A stretch of DNA of 22,940 nt from Minisyncoccota bacterium (GTDB lineage Bacteria; Patescibacteria; Microgenomatia; UBA1400; PJMF01), in NCBI GenBank assembly GCA_012515515.1, contig JAAYYE010000018.1:1-22940 (forward strand), written 5' to 3'. Positions 7,583 to 13,800 of the stretch are shown here, piece after piece (position 1 is the first letter of the stretch; each line of letters begins with the position of its first letter). Under the pieces are notes generated by a model, which saw only the letters and a program-made list of their open reading frames with translations, made no database searches and had not been told where the DNA came from. A program made the translations under genes and the position numbers.

Positions 7583-8728
7583 CTATGGGTTTAAGCTGAT
7601 CAATTGGCAATGTTTAATAGTTTTGGTTAATTCTTTTGCCAAATTATCATCAGCCGTCGTCAAAACCACCTGATAGTTTTCCAGGAGACTCAACACCATA
7701 GCCTTACTATCTTGATCTAGTTCAGACATAATATCGTCCAAAAGTAAAATTGGCTGATAATTAATGCGACTATGTAAAAATTGCAGTTCCGCAATCTTTA
7801 ACCAGAGCACTCCCAAGCGTTGCTGACCCCTTGATCCATAAGCCAATAAACTTAAATCTTCAATCTTTTTTTTAGGCAAAGAAAATTTAACTAAAAAATC
7901 ATCTTTGTGCGGACCAATTAAGCTATGCCCAACAAGAATTTCCTTATTTAAATATTTGTTTAAGCGAGCCTCATTAATTAGGGAAGGCAAATACTCGATA
8001 TTTAATTCAAAGGGAAAAATTACTTCACGAATAAAATCGATAAAATTACTACGCTCTCTTTGCAAAAATTCTCCATGCTTAATCAGGTTTAGATTCCAAA
8101 AAGATAGGATATTTGCTTCTTCTTCACCATCTCGCACTTTTTGCAACAACGAGTTGCGTCGTTTAAGAATCTGTTCATATTGTTGCAGCGAGCGCTGGTA
8201 TTCCCAATCCAACATCGATAAAGTTTGATTTAAAAAAAGGCGGCGGCGGTAGGGGCTGCCCTCAATTAATCTTAAATCTTCGGGGCGAAAAACGACCACC
8301 GACAAGTTTTTTAAAAAATCGGCACGCCGCCGCCGCACATCATTAACGCTAAATAAGCGATACTGGCTTTTTTTACCAGCCACCATGCCTCTGGTCAGCA
8401 TTACCTCCAATTTTAATTCTTCTGGAGACTTGGCTTTGTCGTTTGCCACACCTACAGTGTTTGAGCTTGGTTTGGCTAGAGAAATAGAATTCCTTGATGC
8501 TTCCACCTCAAACAAAGCTTGCACTCTACTCAATTCAGATTCTAGACGAATCATTTCTTCGACTCTGCCTGCTCGAAAACTGTCACCGCTTGCTAATAAA
8601 TTGAGCGCCTCAATAATTGAAGTTTTACCACTCCCATTTTGACCAAGAAAAATCGTCGTCTTAGTAAAATCCCAGTGCTGATTGCTAAAGTTTCGAAAAT
8701 TTTGTAATGCTAACTTGCGCAAAAACAT
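7583..8728 (-). CDS. recF: DNA replication/repair protein RecF
   Basis: SMC-like ATPase that helps load RecA at gaps through RecFOR. At 381 residues it is close to the usual ~365. Walker A is GQNGSGKT (29-36), after the typical N-terminus LRKLALQNFRNF. The ABC-like signature is SRGQQR (299-304). Walker B with its D-loop is ILLLDDIMSELD (327-338). IGPHKDDF (271-278) is another family hallmark. A short low-complexity insertion (about 79-104, S/N/A/K-rich) explains the extra length. Its start lies 21 nt after the stop of the small membrane protein gene, so it may belong to the sigma-factor operon, unusual for a gene more often near dnaA/dnaN. Confidence 0.95.
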   Translation of the reverse strand: MFLRKLALQNFRNFSNQHWDFTKTTIFLGQNGSGKTSIIEALNLLASGDSFRAGRVEEMIRLESELSRVQALFEVEASRNSISLAKPSSNTVGVANDKAKSPEELKLEVMLTRGMVAGKKSQYRLFSVNDVRRRRADFLKNLSVVVFRPEDLRLIEGSPYRRRLFLNQTLSMLDWEYQRSLQQYEQILKRRNSLLQKVRDGEEEANILSFWNLNLIKHGEFLQRERSNFIDFIREVIFPFELNIEYLPSLINEARLNKYLNKEILVGHSLIGPHKDDFLVKFSLPKKKIEDLSLLAYGSRGQQRLGVLWLKIAELQFLHSRINYQPILLLDDIMSELDQDSKAMVLSLLENYQVVLTTADDNLAKELTKTIKHCQLISLNP

Positions 8729-8739
8729 ATTCTTAAAAT

Positions 8740-8745
8740 ATTTTA
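8740..8745 (-). promoter_or_regulatory. Possible -10 box of recF
   Basis: TAAAAT on the minus strand, with +1 near 8733, 5 nt before ATG 8728. It follows the same spacing rule as other genes here, but the region is A/T-only and no -35 is seen. Confidence 0.25.
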
Positions 8746-8748
8746 TAA

Positions 8749-9057
8749 CTAATTGCGAAAAGCTCGTTTAAAACGCCAATATAAATAAAACAATAATATC
8801 TGCCACAATAAAAAGAAAAAGAAAAAAGACCTATAAATCAGTCTAAAAATTAATGAACCGTCATAAAATAAGGCTAATAACCACCAAGCAAACAACAGAT
8901 AAAAAATAATGGCTAAAAAAGTTGGCAAAAACATCAAAGGAATAAAAACCCGATCTCGAACTAAATTTTGCATACTCTGATAAGGGTGGACAAATAAACC
9001 AAAAATAATTTGTCCCAATGAATAAAAAAATGAGTTAATGACTGAAATTTTATCCAT
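8749..9057 (-). CDS. Small integral membrane protein of unknown function
   Basis: 102 residues with no recognised family. A partly hydrophobic N-terminal segment (about 8-24) is followed by a charged turn (RDR, near 34-36) and two clear membrane segments (about 38-66 and 70-95). The second is rich in F, L and W (YRSFFFFFLLWQILLFYLYW). The C-terminus is basic (RFKRAFRN), so it should face the cytoplasm. The start overlaps the end of the upstream small gene by 8 bp and is preceded by GGAAG, which points to translational coupling. Position behind a sigma factor and a one-TM protein suggests a part in the same membrane regulatory unit; that is inference from context. Confidence 0.65.
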   Translation of the reverse strand: MDKISVINSFFYSLGQIIFGLFVHPYQSMQNLVRDRVFIPLMFLPTFLAIIFYLLFAWWLLALFYDGSLIFRLIYRSFFFFFLLWQILLFYLYWRFKRAFRN

Positions 9058-9259
9058 TGCTTCCTTGATAAAAAAAACATTCCCACAAAACTGAAATAAA
9101 AAACGCTAAAAGCATTAGTATTTGCCAGGGATGAGAGGCTACCAAATTAGCCAAAGTACTCAAGCGATCAGGCACAAATTTTTCTTTTTTGAGAGCACTT
9201 ATTACTTTTGCTTCGGCTTTTAATTTTTCTAAAAATTCCCGCTGTTTGTTTTTTAACAT
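9050..9259 (-). CDS. Small single-TM protein, candidate membrane anti-sigma factor
   Basis: 69 residues. Residues 1-43 are hydrophilic and helical with many K and E (LEKLKAEAKVISALKKEKF), followed by one TM segment at about 44-63 (WQILMLLAFFISVLWECFF) and a very short tail. This N-in, single-TM layout, and the position 12 nt after the sigma-factor gene, are what small membrane anti-sigma factors of ECF systems show. There is no zinc-binding HxxxCxxC motif, so it would not be a classical ZAS-type. The anti-sigma role is inferred from context and topology only. It overlaps the next gene by 8 bp. Confidence 0.6.
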   Translation of the reverse strand: MLKNKQREFLEKLKAEAKVISALKKEKFVPDRLSTLANLVASHPWQILMLLAFFISVLWECFFYQGSNG

Positions 9260-9271
9260 TTTTACTCTTAA

Positions 9272-9826
9272 TTAAGTGTTTTGATCAATATCAGCCCACA
9301 ATAAGCGAAATTCTTTCCTGGCTCTAAATAATTCTGATTCAATAGCTTTTTCTGTTCGCCCCCACTCCTCAGCCAATTCTTTAATCTTTTTTTCATCTAC
9401 ATATTTTTTTATTAATAATTCTCTTGATTGACTAGTCATTTTTTTCAAAACTAATTTCACCATTTCTGCTGTTTCATGAGCATCTTTATATTCATGATCT
9501 AGTAAAAATTCAGATAAAGGAATGATTTGAATGAACTTTTTAGCATAGCGTTTGCGGTAAAAATCATTGATTTCATGACGCAAAATGCTTTGCATGTAAG
9601 TTAGTAGTGAGCTATCTCCCTTAAACAAAGTGATACTGCGCAAACAATTAATAAAAGTTTCTTGAGTGATTTCTTCAGCTATTGATGGGCTTGGTAATTT
9701 TTGTGCGGCTAATTTATATAGCTTTTGATAATAGTTTTTAAACCAATATTCGATTGCCAACTCATGGCCGTTTTTGATGGCTTCAACTAAAATTTGCTCG
9801 TTTGTAAATCCAACAAAACGTTTCAT
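9272..9826 (-). CDS. Sigma-70 family RNA polymerase sigma factor, ECF type
   Basis: 184 residues with the two-domain ECF layout. Region 2 spans about 25-93 (AEEITQETFINCLR, then SLLTYMQSILRHEINDFYRKR), covering the core-binding and -10-recognising helices. Region 4 spans about 122-175 (LVLKKMTSQSRELLIKKY, ELAEEWGRTEKAIESELFRARKEFR), a helix-turn-helix for the -35. There is no region 1.1 or 3. I chose ATG 9826 (MKRFVGF) rather than TTG 9832. The gene heads an operon with a one-TM and a two-TM protein, and is back-to-back with the first pilin gene, so control of the pilin array is a natural hypothesis. The pilin promoters show housekeeping-type -10 boxes, so the regulon is open. Confidence 0.88.
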   Translation of the reverse strand: MKRFVGFTNEQILVEAIKNGHELAIEYWFKNYYQKLYKLAAQKLPSPSIAEEITQETFINCLRSITLFKGDSSLLTYMQSILRHEINDFYRKRYAKKFIQIIPLSEFLLDHEYKDAHETAEMVKLVLKKMTSQSRELLIKKYVDEKKIKELAEEWGRTEKAIESELFRARKEFRLLWADIDQNT

Positions 9827-9840
9827 AATCAAACTACCCT

Positions 9841-9849
9841 ATCATATCA
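9841..9849 (-). promoter_or_regulatory. Extended -10 promoter of the sigma-factor gene
   Basis: TGaTATGAT on the minus strand, with +1 near 9834 and ATG 9826 eight bases later. The box lies where the -35 of the divergent pilin-1 promoter would fall (9840-9845), so polymerase should not occupy both at once. Confidence 0.4.
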
Positions 9850-9862
9850 GAAAATTTTATTT

Positions 9863-9868
9863 TATAAT
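9863..9868 (+). promoter_or_regulatory. -10 box of pilin gene 1 (near-leaderless)
   Basis: A perfect TATAAT puts +1 near 9875, 2 nt before ATG 9877. No TTGACA-like -35 is present 16-18 bp upstream, which leaves room for an activator or an alternative sigma factor. Confidence 0.5.
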
Positions 9869-9876
9869 TGTTATTG

Positions 9877-10323
9877 ATGAAAAAGAAATTAACAGCCTTC
9901 TTTCTAATTTTATTATTTCTCATCTCACATTTTTTAAGTTTAAAAGCTTTAAATGTCAATTTTTTACCTCAAGTTAATGCGCAAAGTCAAAGTCCCAGTC
10001 CAAGCCCAGTTGATGAAGAAGTCGAAATTGATTTAGGAAGTTATTTAAAATTAAGTGGTGGCCAAAAAGTCAGCGATGTTTTTCAAAAACCTAGCGATAT
10101 GCTTAATTTAATTATAAGAGTGGTCTTTGCTGTGGTCGGTTTACTTCTTTTTGTACTTCTAATCGTTTCTGGTTTATCAATGATTGCTGCAGGTACAACT
10201 GAAAGTAAAGACAAGGCTAAAGGCACGATGACTTCAGCTTTAATGGGGTTTATCATTATTTTTGCTGCCTATTGGATTATGCAAATTATTCAAGTTCTAA
10301 CTGGAACAGATATTGGCTTTTAA
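9877..10323 (+). CDS. TrbC/VirB2-like pilin paralogue 1
   Basis: 148 residues and first of seven tandem paralogues. An unusually long signal peptide (about 1-35, ending VNAQ) is followed by a proline/serine patch (QSQSPSPSP) and an acidic spacer. Two TM helices (about 75-103 and 117-140) are joined by a short polar, basic loop (AAGTTESKDKAKG). This is the cytoplasmic-loop hairpin layout of VirB2/TrbC-type pilins and of the T4SS-pilin family common in CPR genomes. It is among the most diverged copies: the WIT-x-x-GD box is reduced to MIAAGTTESKD. ATG 9877 is preferred over the TTG at 9868, which lies in the -10 box. Divergent from the sigma factor. Confidence 0.75.
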   Translation: MKKKLTAFFLILLFLISHFLSLKALNVNFLPQVNAQSQSPSPSPVDEEVEIDLGSYLKLSGGQKVSDVFQKPSDMLNLIIRVVFAVVGLLLFVLLIVSGLSMIAAGTTESKDKAKGTMTSALMGFIIIFAAYWIMQIIQVLTGTDIGF

Positions 10324-10341
10324 AAAGGAGCTTAGTATAAT
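10313..10341 (+). promoter_or_regulatory. Internal promoter of pilin gene 2
   Basis: TTGGCT (10313-10318) inside the end of pilin gene 1, a 17-bp spacer, and TATAAT (10336-10341). Position +1 falls near 10348, 5 nt before ATG 10353. A GGGAG sequence (10342-10346) lies 6 nt before the ATG and would serve as Shine-Dalgarno only on read-through transcripts. Confidence 0.5.
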
Positions 10342-10352
10342 GGGAGTTTGAA

Positions 10353-10793
10353 ATGAAAAAAAATATCTTAATTTTACTCATAACAATTTTTTCTTTATTC
10401 CTACTTGCACACAAACATGTTCTAGCCCAGAGTCCAGCTCCAACTATTGTCGAAGATCCTTTTGGTGCCATCGAAGCTCCTCCAGGAGTGGACTTGCTCA
10501 ATCAACAAGCTGGAGGAAGCGGCATTGGTATTATTGTTTTTTTCTCCAACCTAATTAAATTTCTCGCTGTTATTGCTGGTTTATGGACAATGTTAAACTT
10601 TATTTCCGCTGGCTTTACATATATCACCTCATCTGATTCGGGATCTCTCAGTAAAATTGGTACAAAGCTAACGCTAAGCGTAGTTGGCTTAGCCATAATT
10701 GTCGCTTCTTACACCATAGCAGCCGTTCTTGGATTAATACTCTTTGGAGATGCTACTTTTATTATCAATCCAAAAATACCAAGTCCTATTTAA
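10353..10793 (+). CDS. TrbC/VirB2-like pilin paralogue 2
   Basis: 146 residues. A classic signal peptide (MKKN, hydrophobic core, HVLAQ near residue 25) is followed by a short proline-containing stretch (SPAPTIVEDP) and a glycine-rich spacer. Two TM helices follow (about 55-80 and 105-130), joined by GFTYITSSDSGSLSK. The usual G-D-K loop reads S-D-S-G-S here, and the second helix (LSVVGLAIIVASYTIAAVLG) keeps the family's VVGL core. The protein ends in a short hydrophilic tail. It has its own promoter within the end of gene 1. Family membership is clear from layout and neighbours, less so from direct similarity. Confidence 0.72.
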   Translation: MKKNILILLITIFSLFLLAHKHVLAQSPAPTIVEDPFGAIEAPPGVDLLNQQAGGSGIGIIVFFSNLIKFLAVIAGLWTMLNFISAGFTYITSSDSGSLSKIGTKLTLSVVGLAIIVASYTIAAVLGLILFGDATFIINPKIPSPI

Positions 10794-10812
10794 TTAATAA
10801 TAATTAACAATT

Positions 10813-11250
10813 ATGACAAAAATCACCAAACTCATAGCCGATGTAGATATCGGCTCCATCCAACCTGTTACTGATGTGCGTCAACCTGCAAATTTGCAAG
10901 AAGCCACGGTTTTATCTACTTTTGAAACCTGGATTAGCGACATTATTGGCGTGATCACCATTTTAGCAACTTTGTTCTTTATTGTTTATGCCTTTGTAGC
11001 CGCCTTTAATTGGATTACGGCTGCGGGAGATAAAGGTAAAATTGAACAAGCTAGAAATCGTTTAGTAATGAGTACGCTCGGCCTAATTCTCATTGTCGCC
11101 ACCCACGCGATTATTGGTTTAATCGGGGGCATTATTGGTTTAGAACTATTAAACCCAGGAAACATGATTCGACAAATTCTACCAAATGCAAGTTCGCCAG
11201 TCCCAACTATAATGCCGCCAGTAATTACAATTTCGCCAGCTCCTTTTTAA
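10813..11250 (+). CDS. TrbC/VirB2-like pilin paralogue 3 (no signal peptide)
   Basis: 145 residues. Unlike copies 1, 2 and 4 it has no N-terminal signal peptide: the first ~40 residues (MTKITKLIADVDIGS...) are hydrophilic. Two TM helices (about 43-68 and 85-112) surround the family loop NWITAAGDKGKIEQARNRL (66-84), one of the best matches in the array. A C-terminal tail of about 30 residues is rich in P, S and I (SSPVPTIMPP). It starts 19 nt after gene 2 with no Shine-Dalgarno. It could insert without cleavage, or the C-terminal extension could mark an adaptor or tip-type subunit; that is speculation. Confidence 0.75.
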   Translation: MTKITKLIADVDIGSIQPVTDVRQPANLQEATVLSTFETWISDIIGVITILATLFFIVYAFVAAFNWITAAGDKGKIEQARNRLVMSTLGLILIVATHAIIGLIGGIIGLELLNPGNMIRQILPNASSPVPTIMPPVITISPAPF

Positions 11251-11259
11251 TAAAAAATT

Positions 11260-11694
11260 ATGAAAAAAAATAAACAATTAACCTTGAGTCAAAAACTAAT
11301 TGCCAGCTTAAATTTGTTTCTAATTAGTTTTTTTTACAGCGCAAAATCTGTTTCTGCTCAAATTACCAATCCTGTGACAGGTAATTTGGGAGTGAGCGAT
11401 CCAGACGCGCCAAGTGGTAGCAGATTTATTCAATATGTTGTTTATTTGTGGCGAGCTTCTGTTACCCTCGGCTCTTTAGCGGTCATCGTGTTTTTTCTAC
11501 TAGGAGCTTTTACTTGGATTACTGCTGGCGGAGATACAAGTAAAATCGAACAAGCCCGCAATCAAATCATGAATTCCGTTGTTGGCTTGGTTTTATTAGT
11601 TAGCTCTTTTGTTCTACTTAGTTTTCTAAGTAAATTATTATTTGCTGGAGAATTTGATATATTTCAATTAAGTCTTCCAGGAACAGACAATTAA
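11260..11694 (+). CDS. TrbC/VirB2-like pilin paralogue 4
   Basis: 144 residues. The signal peptide is about 1-34 (a basic start, a hydrophobic core, then SVSAQ). After a ~25-residue G/D/P/S spacer come two TM helices (about 60-85 and 103-128) around TWITAGGDTSKIEQARNQI, a close match to the loop of copy 3 (IEQARN shared). The second helix starts NSVVGLVLLVSS. It starts 9 nt after the stop of copy 3, so it is certainly in the same transcript, and no Shine-Dalgarno is visible. Confidence 0.78.
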   Translation: MKKNKQLTLSQKLIASLNLFLISFFYSAKSVSAQITNPVTGNLGVSDPDAPSGSRFIQYVVYLWRASVTLGSLAVIVFFLLGAFTWITAGGDTSKIEQARNQIMNSVVGLVLLVSSFVLLSFLSKLLFAGEFDIFQLSLPGTDN

Positions 11695-11713
11695 CGTTAA
11701 AAAGCAAAAAAAT

Positions 11714-12073
11714 ATGAATAAACTTACACTTACAGCACAAGCCAATGGAGGAACCGTTCTAAATATAGCTGAAGAAGCTCAAAAACAAGGTCTGCTCGGT
11801 GCCGAAAATGCCAATACTCAAGATGGGGGCTTTGGTCTTTGGCTCAGCAATCTTTTGAAAGTAGCCATGACCCTTGGGGCCGTGGTTTGTTTGGCTTTTA
11901 TCATCTTAGGAGCAATTCAATGGATTACTTCTAGCGGTGATAAAAACAAAGTTGAAATGGCACGTGATAGAATTACTAATGCTGTTATTGGCCTGATTGT
12001 TTTAGCAGCTACTATGGCTCTTTTTAATCTGGTAGCTAATTTTCTTGGTATCGATGCAATAAAAATCATCTAG
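11714..12073 (+). CDS. TrbC/VirB2-like pilin paralogue 5 (no signal peptide)
   Basis: 119 residues, the shortest copy. The N-terminus (MNKLTLTAQANGG) looks like a signal peptide that has lost its hydrophobic core, ending in TAQA. The paired TM region QWITSSGDKNKVEMARDRI plus NAVIGLIVLAA...NLVANFLG is nearest to copy 6: I count 32 identical residues of 47 over this block. It is therefore probably a recent duplicate of the main subunit that lost its export signal, or it is inserted uncleaved. It starts 19 nt after copy 4 without a Shine-Dalgarno, and ends with TAG just before the promoter of copy 6. Confidence 0.78.
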   Translation: MNKLTLTAQANGGTVLNIAEEAQKQGLLGAENANTQDGGFGLWLSNLLKVAMTLGAVVCLAFIILGAIQWITSSGDKNKVEMARDRITNAVIGLIVLAATMALFNLVANFLGIDAIKII

Positions 12074-12079
12074 ATTTTT

Positions 12080-12108
12080 TTGCTAAATACTAATAAACTT
12101 GATATAAT
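12080..12108 (+). promoter_or_regulatory. Promoter of pilin gene 6
   Basis: TTGCTA (12080-12085), a 17-bp spacer, and an extended -10 TGaTATAAT (hexamer 12103-12108). Position +1 falls near 12115, giving a 23-nt leader. This is the best sigma-70-type promoter in the window, placed just after the stop of gene 5. Confidence 0.7.
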
Positions 12109-12137
12109 AAAAGTAGGAAAATATAAAAGGAGAATTT

Positions 12138-12542
12138 ATGAAATCAATAAAAAAAGTTGCCTTGGGCCTCGCTAGTGCGTTGGGTAGCATGTTTTTAACA
12201 GCAAAAACTGTCTTGGCAGCAACGATCTCAGATATTGAAGTCAAGCCAGGAACTGGTTATGCCACTGATTTTGGCAAGATGTTTAGTTCTGTCTTAAACG
12301 TTGTGATGTTAATTGCTGCAGTTTTAGTATTCGCCTTCCTTATTTTCGGTGGTATTCAATGGATTACTTCTGGTGGCGATAAAAGCAAAGCTGAAGAAGC
12401 ACGTAATAAAATTACCTCAGCCGTCATTGGTTTAATCATTGTTGCTGCTTCTTACGCGGTAATTAACTTGGTGGTTAACTTCCTCGGATTTTCTGACTTC
12501 AACAGTGTTTTCAAAAACGTAACCCCTATTAGCGGTAATTAA
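12138..12542 (+). CDS. TrbC/VirB2-like pilin paralogue 6, probable major pilin
   Basis: 134 residues. The signal peptide (1-28) has a clean A-x-A-like site at VLA/AT. A short spacer, then two TM helices (about 50-76 and 93-117), frame the full family box QWITSGGDKSKAEEARNKI (74-92), followed by TSAVIGLIIVAASYAVINL and a short polar tail. This is VirB2-like: Sec-exported, cleaved, and held as a hairpin before polymerisation. It is the only array gene with its own full promoter, a leader and a textbook Shine-Dalgarno (AAAAGGAGA, 5 nt before ATG), and a strong hairpin follows it. Together these suggest separate, high-level expression, as expected for the main structural subunit. Confidence 0.85.
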   Translation: MKSIKKVALGLASALGSMFLTAKTVLAATISDIEVKPGTGYATDFGKMFSSVLNVVMLIAAVLVFAFLIFGGIQWITSGGDKSKAEEARNKITSAVIGLIIVAASYAVINLVVNFLGFSDFNSVFKNVTPISGN

Positions 12543-12583
<41 letters not shown>

Positions 12584-12584
12584 T

Positions 12585-12624
12585 ATCCCCTCTCTTTTCA
12601 TGAAAGCTTGGAATGAGAGGGGAT
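12585..12624 (+). terminator. Strong hairpin after pilin gene 6
   Basis: ATCCCCTCTC and GAGAGGGGAT form a perfect 10-bp, GC-containing stem around a 20-nt loop that includes the palindrome TTTCATGAAA. It is the strongest inverted repeat in the window. No long T-tract follows (TTATTGTTATAAT), so it may stabilise the 3' end of the gene-6 message as well as, or instead of, terminating. Confidence 0.55.
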
Positions 12625-12636
12625 TATTGTTATAAT
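12608..12636 (+). promoter_or_regulatory. Promoter of pilin gene 7
   Basis: TTGGAA (12608-12613), a 17-bp spacer, and an extended -10 TGtTATAAT (hexamer 12631-12636). Position +1 falls near 12643, one base before ATG 12644, so the gene is leaderless. The -35 sits in the loop of the preceding hairpin. Confidence 0.55.
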
Positions 12637-12643
12637 CAATATC

Positions 12644-13054
12644 ATGAATAGAGCAATCTCCTTATTTCCCATTGTTAAACAAGTCCAGGCCCAGACTAAA
12701 GAGTGGCAAACTATTAGCGAATACTGCGTTATTAATGATGTCGCTACTATCCAAGGTGTGGGTTGTTTATTAGCCAATGTTTTGTCAGTTGTTCTGCGCT
12801 TACTAGGGCTCGCTGGCTTTGTGATGATTATTTACGCTGCTTTTAACTTATTGATGTCGGCAGGAAACAGTCAAAAAGTGGAAGAATCAAAAAAAACTAT
12901 CACTTTTGCAGTTATTGGAATCATTGTGGCTCTATCAGCTTTTATTATTGTTAATTTAATTGCAAATTTCACCGGAGTTAGTCTGGTGAAAGAATTTACC
13001 ATCCCTAGTTCAGAAAAAAACTGGGTTTCACCTACGCCCACACCCATTCCCTAA
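12644..13054 (+). CDS. TrbC/VirB2-like pilin paralogue 7
   Basis: 136 residues. The N-terminus is short (MNRAISLFPIVKQVQAQ), resembling only the end of a signal peptide, with a QAQT site like those of copies 1, 2 and 4. There is no in-frame start upstream, because a TGA lies at 12614. Two cysteines (C28 and C41, in SEYCVIN and GVGCLL) are unique to this copy and could form a disulfide outside the membrane. Two TM helices surround NLLMSAGNSQKVEESKKTI, where the usual GD is GN and AR is SK. The second helix keeps FAVIGIIVALSAFIIVNLIANF. It ends in a proline tail (SPTPTPIP) like copy 3. It has its own leaderless promoter and is convergent with uppS. Confidence 0.75.
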   Translation: MNRAISLFPIVKQVQAQTKEWQTISEYCVINDVATIQGVGCLLANVLSVVLRLLGLAGFVMIIYAAFNLLMSAGNSQKVEESKKTITFAVIGIIVALSAFIIVNLIANFTGVSLVKEFTIPSSEKNWVSPTPTPIP

Positions 13055-13068
13055 AAATTTGAAATTTT
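13054..13068. terminator. Short A/T inverted repeat between convergent genes
   Basis: AAAATTT-G-AAATTTT overlaps the stops of pilin gene 7 and uppS. It could form about 5 A-T pairs with a 5-base loop and serve both strands, but it is weak. Confidence 0.2.
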
Positions 13069-13795
13069 ATTGACCAAAGCGTCTTTGCCTCGAAGAATAA
13101 TCTGCAAGGGCTTTGGCAAATTGTTTTTCATCAAAATCTGGCATCAAAGTTGGGCAAAAATAGAGTTCGCTATAAACCGCTTGCCAAGGCAAATACCCAG
13201 ACAAACGCTGTTCTCCACCCGGCCTAATGATTAGTTCTGGATCAGGTAATTTAATGTCCTGCTGAGTATCTAAATATTTTTCTAGGAGTTCAACACCTAT
13301 TTGATGACTTTTTAAGTTTTTTTCTTCAGCAATTAAACGCTGAATCGCTCTAATTATCTCATCACGACCTCCGTAATTTAGTGCAAAAGTGACCACTAAT
13401 TTGTGGTTATTCGCCGTCTCTTTTTTCCAATCTTCTACTCCATTTCTAATATCTTCAGGAAAATGACTTAAATCGCCAATACTGTGCACTCTTACCCCTT
13501 TTTTGTGCAAGCGTTCGGCTGCCGTTGCAAAAGTTTCACGAAATAAATCCATAATTCCATCCACTTCTTCTTGATCACGCTGCCAATTTTCGGTGCTAAA
13601 AGCCCAGAGCGTTAAAAATTTAATGCCAACTTGAATTGCGTAATCTGCCAAACGCTCAATGGTTTCTTCCGCTGTTTTACGATGACCTTTGATAATCGCC
13701 AAGCCGCGTTTTTTTGCCCAGCGACGATTACCATCCATAATAATTGCTACGTGTTGAGGGACTGCCACTTGTTGAGAAATTATGCTTTTTTTCAT
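13067..13795 (-). CDS. uppS: Isoprenyl (undecaprenyl) diphosphate synthase
   Basis: cis-Prenyltransferase that condenses isopentenyl diphosphate units onto farnesyl diphosphate to make the C55 (or similar) lipid carrier for cell-wall and surface glycans. The 242 residues are typical. The catalytic aspartate D21 lies in HVAIIMDGNRRWAKKRG (15-31). LTLWAFSTENWQRD, ALNYGGRDEI and the C-terminal RPGGEQRLSGYLPWQAVYSEL segment (substrate-binding arginine and dimer contacts) follow in family order. It starts 5 nt after the stop of the Nudix/IPP-isomerase-like gene, so both are in one operon. Confidence 0.95.
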   Translation of the reverse strand: MKKSIISQQVAVPQHVAIIMDGNRRWAKKRGLAIIKGHRKTAEETIERLADYAIQVGIKFLTLWAFSTENWQRDQEEVDGIMDLFRETFATAAERLHKKGVRVHSIGDLSHFPEDIRNGVEDWKKETANNHKLVVTFALNYGGRDEIIRAIQRLIAEEKNLKSHQIGVELLEKYLDTQQDIKLPDPELIIRPGGEQRLSGYLPWQAVYSELYFCPTLMPDFDEKQFAKALADYSSRQRRFGQ

Positions 13796-13800
13796 AATGA

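Noticed and set aside
8385..8642. Plus-strand frame inside recF
   Set aside because: Antisense to the well-conserved N-terminal part of RecF, without promoter or ribosome-binding site.
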